Shown piece by piece: positions 17,019 through 24,900 of a stretch of DNA of 64,000 nucleotides. Under the pieces are notes generated by a model. That model had not been told where the DNA came from, did not search any database, and was given only the letters and a program-made list of their open reading frames with translations. Origin of the DNA: KBS50 sp042434095. Lineage in GTDB: Bacteria > Actinomycetota > Actinomycetes > Mycobacteriales > Micromonosporaceae. Where the stretch lies: assembly GCF_042434095.1 (NCBI RefSeq), contig NZ_JBHLUE010000012.1, positions 98,282 through 162,281 of the forward strand, written 5' to 3'. The stretch's first letter is position 1. Every line of letters begins with the position of its first letter. The position numbers were made by a program, and so were the translations under genes.

Positions 17019-18017
17019 ATGGACCTGCCCACCGTCTGGTTCCTACTCATCGCCGCCCTGTTCACCGGCTACTTCGTGCTGGAGGGCTTCGACTTCGGCG
17101 TCGGGATGCTGCTGCCGGTCCTCGGCCGCGACGACCGGGAACGCCGGGTGCTCATCAACACCATCGGCCCGGTCTGGGACGGCAACGAGGTGTGGCTGAT
17201 CACCGCGGCCGGCGCCATGTTCGCGGCGTTCCCCGCCTGGTACGCCACCGTCTTCTCCGGCTTCTACCTGCCGCTGCTGCTCATCCTGCTGGCCCTCATC
17301 GGCCGCGGCGTGGCCTTCGAGTACCGGCACAAGCGCCCCGAGGCCGCCTGGAAGCGCCGTTGGGACACCGCCATCCTGGTCGGGTCGCTCGTCCCGGCCG
17401 TGCTGTGGGGGATCACCCTCGCCAACATCGTGCGCGGCGTGCCGCTGCACGCCGACGGGGACTACGCCGGCGGGCTGGCAGACCTGCTCACCCCGTACGC
17501 GCTGCTTGGCGGCCTGACCACCGCGGCGCTGTTCGGCACCCACGGCGCCGTCTTCCTGGCCCTCAAGACCGCCGGCGACCTCCGGCGGCGCGCCGGCACG
17601 CTCGCCGCCCGGCTCGGCGCCGGCGCCACCCCGCTGGCCGCCGGGTTCCTGGCCTGGACCCTCGCGTTGCGGCCGGGCGTGGCCGCCGCCGCGCTCGCGG
17701 TGGCCGCCACCGCAGCTCTGGTGGCCGGGACCGCCGCCGCCCGGGTACGCCGGGAGGGCTGGGCCTTCACCGGCACCGCCACCGGGATCGCGCTCACCGT
17801 GGCGACCCTGTTCGCGGCCCTGTTCCCGGACGTCCTGCCGTCCACGCTGGCGGCCGCCGGCACGCTGACCGTGCAGAACGCCGCCTCCGGCCCCTACACC
17901 CTGCGGATCATGACTTGGCTGGCGGCGTTCGCCACCCCGGTCGTGCTGCTCTACCAGGGCTGGACCTACTGGGTGTTCCGCCGGCGCATCGGCGTCGAGC
18001 ACATCCCGGAGCACTGA
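17019..18017 (+). CDS. cydB: Cytochrome bd oxidase subunit II
   Basis: 332 residues and about eight to nine membrane helices. The N-terminus has the family pattern FVLEGFDFGVGMLLP and GPVWDGNEVWLITAAGAMFAAFP, followed by YLPLLLILLALIGRGVAFEYRHK. It is the structural partner of CydA in the oxidase. The ATG follows GGAAGG with 24 bases between the two genes, consistent with one transcript. Confidence 0.96.
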   Translation: MDLPTVWFLLIAALFTGYFVLEGFDFGVGMLLPVLGRDDRERRVLINTIGPVWDGNEVWLITAAGAMFAAFPAWYATVFSGFYLPLLLILLALIGRGVAFEYRHKRPEAAWKRRWDTAILVGSLVPAVLWGITLANIVRGVPLHADGDYAGGLADLLTPYALLGGLTTAALFGTHGAVFLALKTAGDLRRRAGTLAARLGAGATPLAAGFLAWTLALRPGVAAAALAVAATAALVAGTAAARVRREGWAFTGTATGIALTVATLFAALFPDVLPSTLAAAGTLTVQNAASGPYTLRIMTWLAAFATPVVLLYQGWTYWVFRRRIGVEHIPEH

Positions 18018-18040
18018 GCACCGCGCCACCCTATGCAGAA

Positions 18041-18058
18041 CTAGGAATAGCTATATAG
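18041..18058 (+). promoter_or_regulatory. AT-rich palindromic promoter region of padR
   Basis: CTAGGAATAGCTATATAG contains the 8-bp palindromes ATAGCTAT and CTATATAG, only ten bases before the ATG. TATATA is a possible -10 box. If so, the transcript starts at or within a few bases of the ATG and is almost leaderless. PadR regulators commonly repress their own promoter, so the palindrome is a candidate operator. Confidence 0.5.
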
Positions 18059-18067
18059 AGTACGGGC

Positions 18068-18391
18068 ATGGCTGCCCTCCGGATGACCACGCCGCGACTG
18101 CTGGTGCTGCAGGCCCTGCTCGACGACCCGGAACGGGAGCGGTACGGCCTCGACCTGGCCACCGCGGCGGGCCTGGAACCGGGCACCATCTACCCGATCC
18201 TGGTGGCCTTCGAAAACGCCGGCTGGCTGCGCAGCCGGCAGGAGCAGATCGACCCGCACCAGGCGGGCCGCCCCCGCCGGCGGTACTACACGCTCAGCGC
18301 CGAAGGGGTCGCCGCCGCCCGCGACGCGCTGGCGGCCAGCGCCCGGCGCCGGGAGCGCCGCGCGACCGCCACCCGGAAGCTGGCGTGGTGA
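18068..18391 (+). CDS. PadR-family transcriptional regulator
   Basis: 107 residues: a winged-helix domain only. The order is MTTPRLLVLQALLDDP, ERYGLDLATAAGLEPGTIYPILVAFENAGWL, and the wing with GRPRRRYYTLSAEG. It lacks the long C-terminal helix domain of larger PadR proteins (subfamily 2 type). The stop overlaps the next GTG by four bases (GTGA). PadR genes coupled to a membrane protein usually repress that unit in response to a ligand or envelope stress. Confidence 0.9.
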   Translation: MAALRMTTPRLLVLQALLDDPERERYGLDLATAAGLEPGTIYPILVAFENAGWLRSRQEQIDPHQAGRPRRRYYTLSAEGVAAARDALAASARRRERRATATRKLAW

Positions 18392-19224
18392 CCGGCCGCC
18401 GCGGCCGGGCCGCGCGGAAGCCGCCACCCGGCGCCCGCCTGGAACGGGCGCTGGTGGCCGCCCTCGGATCCGCGCTGCCGGCGCACTTCCGTGCCCGGCA
18501 ACGGGCCGAATGGGAGGCCGACCTGGCCGAGCTGGCCCTGGACGGCCGGCCCGCCACCCGGTGGCGGTACCTGCTGGCCGCCGCCCGCACCCTGCCCACG
18601 CTGCGCGCCGTGGCCCGGCACGCCCGGGTCGACGGCCCCGGCGCCCTGCCCACGCCGGCCACCCCCACCGCCCGGACGCTGGCCTGGGTGACCGCCACCA
18701 GCCTCGGCTGGACGCTGCTGAGCTGGGCCGTCGTGATCGCCGGCCCCTACCTGGCCCTCGACGTACCGGCCCGGCTCGCCGCCGGCGTCGAGAGCGACCC
18801 GAAGGGGATGTGGCCGATCGGCGACCCCGCCCTGCCCTTGCCGCTGCGGATCGCCCTGGCGCTCGGCTGCTATGCCGCCACCGGGATGGACATCCTGCTG
18901 CTCGGCGTGACCGGCATGGTGGCCCTCTGCCTCGTGCTGAGCGCGCCCCGCCCGGACCGCCAGCGCGCCCTGGAGCGGTCCGTGGTCATCGGAACGGCGG
19001 CCCTGGCACTGATGGTGGCCGACGCGTTCGCCTCGCTGACCTTCCCGTTCACCGGTCTGGCGCTCACCGTCACCGGGATCACCGCGGCGGCCCTCGCGGT
19101 GGGCCGGTCCGGGCTGCCCGCGCGCTGGCGCATCGTGCTGGGCGCCCTGGCGGCCGCCGGCATCGCGGTGGTCATCACCGACAACACCGTCGGAACGGAC
19201 ATGATCGTCTGGTTCCGCGACTGA
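18388..19224 (+). CDS. PadR-coupled polytopic membrane protein
   Basis: 278 residues. The cytoplasmic N-terminal part (about 1-85) has the pattern LPAHFRARQRAEWEADLAEL, a helix-rich prefix often found in membrane proteins encoded next to PadR regulators. About six transmembrane helices follow between residues 95 and 270. The transport or sensing role is unknown. The overlap with padR implies stoichiometric co-expression. A second GTG three bases upstream is equally possible. Confidence 0.75.
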   Translation: MTGRRGRAARKPPPGARLERALVAALGSALPAHFRARQRAEWEADLAELALDGRPATRWRYLLAAARTLPTLRAVARHARVDGPGALPTPATPTARTLAWVTATSLGWTLLSWAVVIAGPYLALDVPARLAAGVESDPKGMWPIGDPALPLPLRIALALGCYAATGMDILLLGVTGMVALCLVLSAPRPDRQRALERSVVIGTAALALMVADAFASLTFPFTGLALTVTGITAAALAVGRSGLPARWRIVLGALAAAGIAVVITDNTVGTDMIVWFRD

Positions 19225-19257
19225 CCCCGCCGGACGTCCCGCCGACCCACGGCGGCA

Positions 19258-19809
19258 TCACCCGTCGCCGGCGAGCAGCCCCATCGCCGCGGCCAGCCGC
19301 ACCACGTCACCATCGACCGGATCATGACCGTCCAGATAGGCCGCCGCTTCCTGCGGCCGCAACGCCAACACCTCCACCACCCGTTCACCGTCCGGCGGGT
19401 TCACCGGCGGCCCGTCCCGACACACCCGCGCCACCCCGTACGCCCAGTACGACCGGGGATGCGGCAGATGCGGCCGGAACGGCCCCGGCCGAGCGCTGTC
19501 GGCCACGAACGCTCCCAGATAGCGCGGCCCGTCCAGCAGCCGCGCGCCCGCCTCCTCCCGCAGCTCCCGCGCCACCAGCTGCGGCACCGACTCTCCGGGC
19601 TCCCGCGTCCCGCCCGGCAGGAACCGCCACCCCTGGGCACTGCGGCACACGAGCATTCGGCCGTCCGCCGTCACGGGCACCACATGCATCCGGGAGACGA
19701 GTTCCGCCGGCACCGGCTCGGTGGTGAACCGGACCCGGCAGTCCGCGTAGCCGACATGGGCCTCGGTGAACAACCGGGGGAACCGGCCCGGCCAGTCCTG
19801 CTCACCCAT
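19258..19809 (-). CDS. Nudix hydrolase
   Basis: 183 residues with a complete Nudix box, GGTREPGESVPQLVARELREEAGA, near residues 70-95. It is preceded by MHVVPVTADGRMLVCRSAQGWRFLP. The family hydrolyses nucleoside diphosphates linked to another group; the substrate is not evident. The ATG at 19809 lies eight bases after the stop of the upstream minus-strand gene, so the two are in one operon. Confidence 0.88.
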   Translation of the reverse strand: MGEQDWPGRFPRLFTEAHVGYADCRVRFTTEPVPAELVSRMHVVPVTADGRMLVCRSAQGWRFLPGGTREPGESVPQLVARELREEAGARLLDGPRYLGAFVADSARPGPFRPHLPHPRSYWAYGVARVCRDGPPVNPPDGERVVEVLALRPQEAAAYLDGHDPVDGDVVRLAAAMGLLAGDG

Positions 19810-19817
19810 TCGGAACC

Positions 19818-20540
19818 TCAGCCGGCGTCGCGCAGCTCGGCCAACCGGGACTCGATCTCGGCCAGCTCGGCGCGCAACTTCTCCGCCTGCTGCTCGGCCT
19901 CGGCCCGCTCGGCCGCCATGATCTGCTCGACCGCCTCGCGCACCCCCGGCACGTCGACCAGGGCCACCATCCGCAGCGCCTCGGCCGGCTTCACCACGTA
20001 CGGCTTGGCCAGCGACTTGCTGCCCTGCGTGGCGGCCACCGTCCACTCACCCTCGGCGTAGGACAGCGTGACCGTCAGCCCCGCCGGACCCTTCGCCCGG
20101 GCCGGTCGGGCCGGGCGCCGGGCCGGCTTCTCCACCGGGGTCGTCTCCGCCTGCTCCTGCGTGGACACCGACGCCTCCTTGGGCTCCCGGCGCTGCGCGG
20201 GCACGGGCTCCCGGGTCACCAGGAACTCCGGCTCGGGTCGGGCCGGCGGCTCGGGCTCGGGCTCCGGATCGGACTTGGCGGCCGCCCGCCGTCCGGCCCC
20301 CTTCGGCGGGATCGCCAGATCGGTGGGGGAGAACGGCAGCTCGTCCCGCCCGAACCGCACCACCAGCCACTCGTCCGACACGGCCGGATCGGTCAGCTCC
20401 ACCACCTGGCCGACCTGACCGGCGATCTGCCCGGCCGACTCGGTGAACATCACCCTCGGCTTACGCCCCGTCGCGAGCGTGTCGCGGATGTGCTGCAACT
20501 CCTCGGGCGCCAGACCCGGGGCCGTGGTACGCGCGGCCAT
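19818..20540 (-). CDS. Conserved actinobacterial protein with C-terminal coiled coil
   Basis: 240 residues. The N-terminal domain (about 1-85) contains GQIAGQVGQVVELTDPAVSDEWLVVRFGRDELPFSPTDL-like beta strands. A Pro/Glu-rich linker (about 88-140) follows, then a domain with VTLSYAEGEWTVAATQGSK. A coiled coil from about 200 to the end is rich in Ala, Glu and Arg. I do not recognise a named family. The SD AAAGAGG lies five bases before the ATG. Together the parts suggest a cytoplasmic scaffold or DNA/RNA-associated protein, but this is speculative. Confidence 0.7.
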   Translation of the reverse strand: MAARTTAPGLAPEELQHIRDTLATGRKPRVMFTESAGQIAGQVGQVVELTDPAVSDEWLVVRFGRDELPFSPTDLAIPPKGAGRRAAAKSDPEPEPEPPARPEPEFLVTREPVPAQRREPKEASVSTQEQAETTPVEKPARRPARPARAKGPAGLTVTLSYAEGEWTVAATQGSKSLAKPYVVKPAEALRMVALVDVPGVREAVEQIMAAERAEAEQQAEKLRAELAEIESRLAELRDAG

Positions 20541-20554
20541 CGAAACCTCTTTCG

Positions 20555-20564
20555 TACACGTGTA
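20555..20564. promoter_or_regulatory. TACACGTGTA palindrome upstream of the coiled-coil gene
   Basis: This perfect 10-bp palindrome lies 15 bases before the ATG of the minus-strand gene, between the likely promoter and the ribosome binding site. It is a candidate operator. No regulator gene is next to it. Confidence 0.4.
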
Positions 20565-20640
20565 TGAGAACGGGTACCTTACTACCAGGTCCGTCCGACA
20601 TCCCGCACGTCGACACCCGCCGCGCCGCGACAGCGTACGC

Positions 20641-21471
20641 TCATCCGGACCGACCGCCCCAGATCGCCGCCACCTCGGCCCGGGCCGCCACGCCCTGCGC
20701 CCAGCCGGCCCGGGCCGCAGCCGCCCGCCGCGCCGGGTCCAGCACGTTGCGCCCGATCGCGGCCCGCGCCGCCCGGTCCGGGCGCAGCGCCACCACCCGC
20801 GCCGAGCGCCGCAGCCGCCGCACCTGCGCGGCCAGGCCGATCCCGAGTGGCGCCACCACCAGCACCGGGTCGTGCCCGTCCGCCAGGTCGGCGTTGGCGG
20901 CCGAGCGGACGCCGCCGTCGACGAACCGCCGTCCCCGCACGCTCATCGCCGGCCACACCATCGGCACCGCGCAGCTGGCCGCAACCGCGTCCACCAGGGA
21001 CACCCCGGAGTCCGCGCCGAACACCACGAACCGGCCCGACTCCGCGTCCACGGCGGTCACCCGCAGCGCCGGCCCGGCCGGCCACCGGTCCACCGGCAAC
21101 CGGCCGGCGATCACCGCCCGCCGCACCGACTCGTCCACCGTCCGTGCCGCCAGCGCGTACCGGCCGATCCGGGCCCGCGCCCGGACCGGGTCCCGGTGCC
21201 GGGCCAGCGCCCATCCCCAGCGCAGCAGCACCGCCGGCCCGATCCGCGCCGGCAGCTCGCCGTCCGGCGGCGTCAGCTGCCGCTCGAACAGCCGCTCGAT
21301 CGGCTCGCCCGCGGCCAGCTGCGCGCCCACCACGGCGCCGGCCGACGTGCCGACCAGCAGAGCGGCACGATCCAACCCGATCCCGCCGGCCGACAGGGCC
21401 GCCAGCACCCCCGTCTCCCAGGCCACCCCGGTCACCCCGCCACTGCCTAGGACCAACGCCGGACCCGACAC
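20641..21471 (-). CDS. Patatin-like phospholipase
   Basis: 276 residues. The oxyanion loop GSGGVTG near the start, the nucleophile elbow GTSAG near residue 40, and the second dyad residue in FVDGGVRSAANAD are all present. It should hydrolyse acyl esters through a Ser-Asp dyad. The GTG at 21471 is preferred because GGGAGG lies seven bases upstream. An ATG 54 bases further up would add 18 residues that are not part of the fold. Confidence 0.87.
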   Translation of the reverse strand: MSGPALVLGSGGVTGVAWETGVLAALSAGGIGLDRAALLVGTSAGAVVGAQLAAGEPIERLFERQLTPPDGELPARIGPAVLLRWGWALARHRDPVRARARIGRYALAARTVDESVRRAVIAGRLPVDRWPAGPALRVTAVDAESGRFVVFGADSGVSLVDAVAASCAVPMVWPAMSVRGRRFVDGGVRSAANADLADGHDPVLVVAPLGIGLAAQVRRLRRSARVVALRPDRAARAAIGRNVLDPARRAAAARAGWAQGVAARAEVAAIWGGRSG

Positions 21472-21716
21472 CCGCGCACCTCCCGCTCTCGCCGCTGCCG
21501 CGGCCACCCGCCACGACCTCACCACCCGTACCCCGCGAAACGGCGCCGCACCACCCGCCGCACCATCCCGCCCGGCGCGGCGGCGGTGAGCCGCGTCATC
21601 GCGACGCCGCGGCCACCGCCGCTAGGGTCGGTGTCGACCTCCCCGCCCGCAAGGCCGCGGAGGTCCACACCGGCCGGTGCTCGGCGGGTCAACCAGGGGA
21701 GAGGGGAGCCCATCCG

Positions 21717-22448
21717 ATGAGTCCGGTAACCGTCGTCACCGGGGGCAGCCGGGGGATCGGCGCCGCCACGGCCCGCCGGCTCGCCGCGGCCGGTCACCAC
21801 ATCGTGCTCGGCTACCACGGCAACCACGCCGCCGCCCGGGCCGTCCTCGCCGATGTCCACGCCGCCGGCCGGCGGGGCGCCGCCGTACCCGGCGACACCG
21901 CCGAGCCCACCGACGTGGTCCGACTGTTCGACGCAGCGGCCGAGTTCGGGCAGCTGACCGGGCTGGTCAACAACGCCGGCGTGGGCGGCAGCCGCACCGG
22001 CCCGCTGGCCGACCTGCGCGTCGAGGACCTGCGCCGCGTGATCGACGTCAACCTCGTGGGCTACCTGCTCTGCGCCCAGCAGGCCGCCCGGCGGATGAGC
22101 GCCGGTGGCGCGATCGTCAACGTCTCGTCCGGCGCGGCGACCCTCGGCGGACCGAACGAGTACGTCCACTACGCCGCCACCAAGGCCGCCACCGACGCGC
22201 TCACCGTCGGGCTGTCCAAGGAGCTCGGTCCGCGCGGCATCCGGGTCAACACCGTCGCGCCCGGCATCATCGACACCGAGTTCCACGCCGGCGTCGGCAA
22301 CCCGGACAAGGCCACCGCCGCCGCCGCGCGGATCCCGATGGGCCGCGCCGGCACCGCCGAGGAGATCGCCGGCGCCATCGCCTGGCTGCTGGGCCCCGAC
22401 TCGTCGTACGCCAGCGGCGCCATCCTGCGGGTGGCCGGCGGCCTCTGA
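21717..22448 (+). CDS. Short-chain dehydrogenase/reductase (SDR), FabG-like
   Basis: 243 residues of classical SDR. The cofactor loop is TGGSRGIG at 8-15, NNAG near 85, the catalytic Ser in VNVSS and YVHYAATKAA for Tyr-x-x-x-Lys, and the end is GAILRVAGGL. Arg and His residues after strand 2 hint at NADP preference. The substrate is unknown. It is divergent from the patatin gene. Confidence 0.9.
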   Translation: MSPVTVVTGGSRGIGAATARRLAAAGHHIVLGYHGNHAAARAVLADVHAAGRRGAAVPGDTAEPTDVVRLFDAAAEFGQLTGLVNNAGVGGSRTGPLADLRVEDLRRVIDVNLVGYLLCAQQAARRMSAGGAIVNVSSGAATLGGPNEYVHYAATKAATDALTVGLSKELGPRGIRVNTVAPGIIDTEFHAGVGNPDKATAAAARIPMGRAGTAEEIAGAIAWLLGPDSSYASGAILRVAGGL

Positions 22449-22539
22449 GCCCCGGCCGCACCGGGACCGGCCGTCCGTCGCACGATGCGCCGGCCGCCGG
22501 CATCGTCGCGGTTCGCGGACCGCGGGCAGACCGTCCCCG

Positions 22540-23256
22540 TCAGCGGCCGACCCGGCCGGCGCCCGTCGACAGCCGCGCCCCGAAATCCTTGGCGACCGCC
22601 GCCAGCGTGCTCGGACCCTCGGCCAGGAACCAGTGGGAGTGGAAGACGCCGGTCACCCACTCCAGGCTGGCCGGCGCCGCCACCGGGCCGACCGGGAACC
22701 GGGCCGAGAAGTAGACGTCCCCACCGAACGGCGCCCCGGCCGCGAGCGCGGCCGGGGTCGGGATCAGCGACTCGACCCCCAGCACCGCGTACGCCGGGTC
22801 GAGCGTCGTACACAGCGCCCTCAGCTGCCGCAGCACGACCCGCTGATGGGCCCTGGCGCGGCGGCGGATGTCCCGGTCCCAGGCGAAGCGGGGAATGCCC
22901 CAGCAGTCGGCGGCCATCGTGACCAGCACCGGGTGCCGTTCCGGTGGTTCCGGACCGTCCGGGGTCGCCTCGAACTCCACAGTGGTCGGCCCCGCCCCGG
23001 GCACCTCCAGATCCAGGCCGTACGCCCGGCCGCCGGCGGCCCGCCGGCGCACCTCCGCAGCTGGCAGGCCCTCGGCGCCGCCGCGCCGCGTGACCAGGTC
23101 GCTCTTCCACGCGAACAGCTGACCGGGCTCGCCCTCAACGAACTCGCCGGTGTACGTCGCGCCGCCAGCCACCAGCACGTCGGCGACCGCCAGAAGCCCG
23201 GCTGGCCGGTCGAGCCACAACCCGAGGGTGAACAGCGCGCCCAGCGGCGTTTTCAT
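22540..23256 (-). CDS. Conserved protein of unknown function
   Basis: 238 residues, no membrane segment and no signal. Notable features are GEFVEGEPGQLFAWKSDLVTRR near 38-60 and VLVTMAADCWGIPRFAWDRDI near 108-128, followed by RRRARAHQRVVLRQLRALC and a C-terminal block with TGVFHSHWFLAEG. The pattern is that of a globular cytoplasmic enzyme-like domain, but I do not recognise the family. The ATG has GGGGAC nine bases upstream. Confidence 0.7.
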   Translation of the reverse strand: MKTPLGALFTLGLWLDRPAGLLAVADVLVAGGATYTGEFVEGEPGQLFAWKSDLVTRRGGAEGLPAAEVRRRAAGGRAYGLDLEVPGAGPTTVEFEATPDGPEPPERHPVLVTMAADCWGIPRFAWDRDIRRRARAHQRVVLRQLRALCTTLDPAYAVLGVESLIPTPAALAAGAPFGGDVYFSARFPVGPVAAPASLEWVTGVFHSHWFLAEGPSTLAAVAKDFGARLSTGAGRVGR

Positions 23257-23351
23257 GTCGTCCCCGCCAACCTCGTCACCGCCGACAGCATAACGACGGC
23301 AGGGCGCCGCACCGCCGCACCGGGACACCCCCGCGACGGTCCGGCAGCACC

Positions 23352-23416
23352 CGGATCAGGCCACCAAACCAGGGCCGCGGGACCCGGGTCAGGCCGCCAA
23401 ACCAGGGCCGGGGACC
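23352..23416. repeat. Two-copy direct repeat, 33 and 32 bp
   Basis: Two adjacent copies (23352-23384 and 23385-23416) share the core CCAAACCAGGGCC and end in GGGACC. They lie in the intergenic space upstream of the S66 peptidase gene. No function is evident. Confidence 0.8.
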
Positions 23417-23473
23417 CGGTCGCCGACCGGCAACCCCGTGTCGGGCCGCCGCGCGCCCTGGAACACTGCGGCG

Positions 23474-24460
23474 GTGACCGGTGCCCCGCCGCTTCGACCC
23501 CGGGCCCTGCGGCCGGGGGACCTCGTGGTCATCGCCGCGCTCTCCGGACCGCTGCACGCCGCGTACGAGCCCGATCTGGAACGCGCCGTCGTCGTGCTGC
23601 AGGGGATGGGGTTCCGGGTGCGCCGCGCGCCGCTGCTGCAGGCCGGCCGCCGCCGCTGGTGGAGCGCGGCCACGCCGGGCGAGATCGCCGCCGAGCTCAA
23701 CGCGCTGCTGCGGGATCCCGAGGTACGCGCCATCGTGGCGCACGACGGCGGCCAGACGGCCCTGGGCTACCTCGACCTGATCGACGTGGCGGCCATCGTC
23801 GCCGACCCCAAGCCGATCCTGGGCTACAGCGACATCTCGCTGCTGCATCTGGTGCTGCACGCCCGCACCGGGCTGGTCGGCTTCCACGCCGACCTGGCCA
23901 CACCCGGGCTCGGCGGCGCCTGGCAGGCCGTGCCCCCGGCGCGCAGGGCGGAGCTCGAGCGGCTCTACACGGGCCTACTGACCGGCACGGCACCGATCGG
24001 CGCGCTGCCGACCAGCCCGTCCTGGGAGTGCTGGCGGGCCGGCCGGGCCGAGGGCCCGCTGATCGGCGGCGTCATCAACCGCATCGTGCTGGTCCAGGCC
24101 ACCCCGTACGCGCTGCCGCCGGACCGGTTCGACGGCGCCGTGCTGTTCTGGGAGGAGATGGGTGGCCAGGCCTCGTACGTGTGGAGCTACCTGCACGTGC
24201 TGCGGCACGCCGGCGTCCTGGACCGGATCGCCGGCATGGTGGTGGGGGTCCCGTACGCGATCGAGGGGTTGGGGGGCGGCGACGGAGCGCCGACCCTGCC
24301 GGAGATCGTGCTCGACGTGCTCGGCGGCCGGGACATCCCGGTGCTGGGCAATGTGGAGTTCGGCCACGCCGGCCCGAACCTGCCGTTGCCGGTCGGCATC
24401 CGCGCCGGCCTGGACGCGGGCCGGCGCACGTTGTCGCTGCTCGAACCGGCAGTCCGGTAG
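23474..24460 (+). CDS. S66 peptidase, LD-carboxypeptidase/MccF-like
   Basis: 328 residues. The nucleophile Ser is in LGYSDIS near residue 120, the catalytic Glu is in the WEEMG region, and the catalytic His is in GNVEFGHAGPNLPLPVG near the C-terminus. Family members cleave the L,D-peptide bond of recycled muropeptides or inactivate microcin C-type peptide nucleotides. There is no signal peptide, so it is cytoplasmic. The start is a GTG without a clear SD, so it may be leaderless. Confidence 0.88.
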   Translation: MTGAPPLRPRALRPGDLVVIAALSGPLHAAYEPDLERAVVVLQGMGFRVRRAPLLQAGRRRWWSAATPGEIAAELNALLRDPEVRAIVAHDGGQTALGYLDLIDVAAIVADPKPILGYSDISLLHLVLHARTGLVGFHADLATPGLGGAWQAVPPARRAELERLYTGLLTGTAPIGALPTSPSWECWRAGRAEGPLIGGVINRIVLVQATPYALPPDRFDGAVLFWEEMGGQASYVWSYLHVLRHAGVLDRIAGMVVGVPYAIEGLGGGDGAPTLPEIVLDVLGGRDIPVLGNVEFGHAGPNLPLPVGIRAGLDAGRRTLSLLEPAVR

Positions 24461-24467
24461 TTGTTCG

Positions 24468-24481
24468 ATAATGTACATTAT
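24468..24481. promoter_or_regulatory. 14-bp perfect palindrome ATAATGTACATTAT
   Basis: It lies eight bases after the stop of the S66 peptidase gene and is strikingly AT-rich for this genome. It could be a regulator-binding site or one edge of a transferred segment that ends at the recombinase gene. Confidence 0.55.
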
Positions 24482-24870
24482 GTCAACCTGACGCTCCGGA
24501 GGCTGATCCGAGGCCGGCCCAGGTTCGCTCCGCGCCCCGAACGATCGAAGCGGGCCTCTCTTGGCCGCGCGGCGGCTGCCGCGGCGCTCACCTGCCCTCG
24601 GCGTGGCCAGCCAGCCGCGTGCCGGCCGCCTGCAGCCGGGCGACGAGCAACTCGCCGCGAGCCTGGGCTGACCATCGGACGCCGCGGCCGGCGCGCGGAC
24701 AACTGCGCCGCCGCGGTGATCCGATCCAGCGGCGCGTCGGTCGACGCAGACATCCCCCGGCACATCCTGAACCGAAACGGTCCGCGACATGACGGTTCGG
24801 TCCAGGATCTCGGCGACGTCTGCGCGCGGGCGCGACGGGAACTCCTCGGCCACGTCTGGTCCGATATCCA
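24482..24870. other. Gene-poor stretch with possible broken regulator on the minus strand
   Basis: No intact gene is convincing in this stretch. On the minus strand, protein-like pieces occur in order in three different frames: a TTG-started DIGPDVAEEFPSRPRADVAE (from 24871), then DAPLDRITAAAQL near 24720, then ARGELLVARLQAAGTRLAGH ending near 24588. This would fit a frameshifted small protein divergent from the recombinase. GC-rich DNA also produces such pieces by chance, so confidence is low. Confidence 0.25.
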
Positions 24871-24874
24871 AAAA

Positions 24875-24900
24875 TCATGCATAATATTTCTTATGCATGA
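24875..24900. promoter_or_regulatory. Perfect inverted repeat over the recombinase start codon
   Basis: TCATGCATAA (24875-24884) and TTATGCATGA (24891-24900) are perfect complements separated by six bases. The recombinase ATG at 24893 lies inside the right arm and CATAAT of the left arm could be a -10 box. A protein bound here would block transcription and translation initiation. It may be an autoregulatory operator. Confidence 0.65.
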
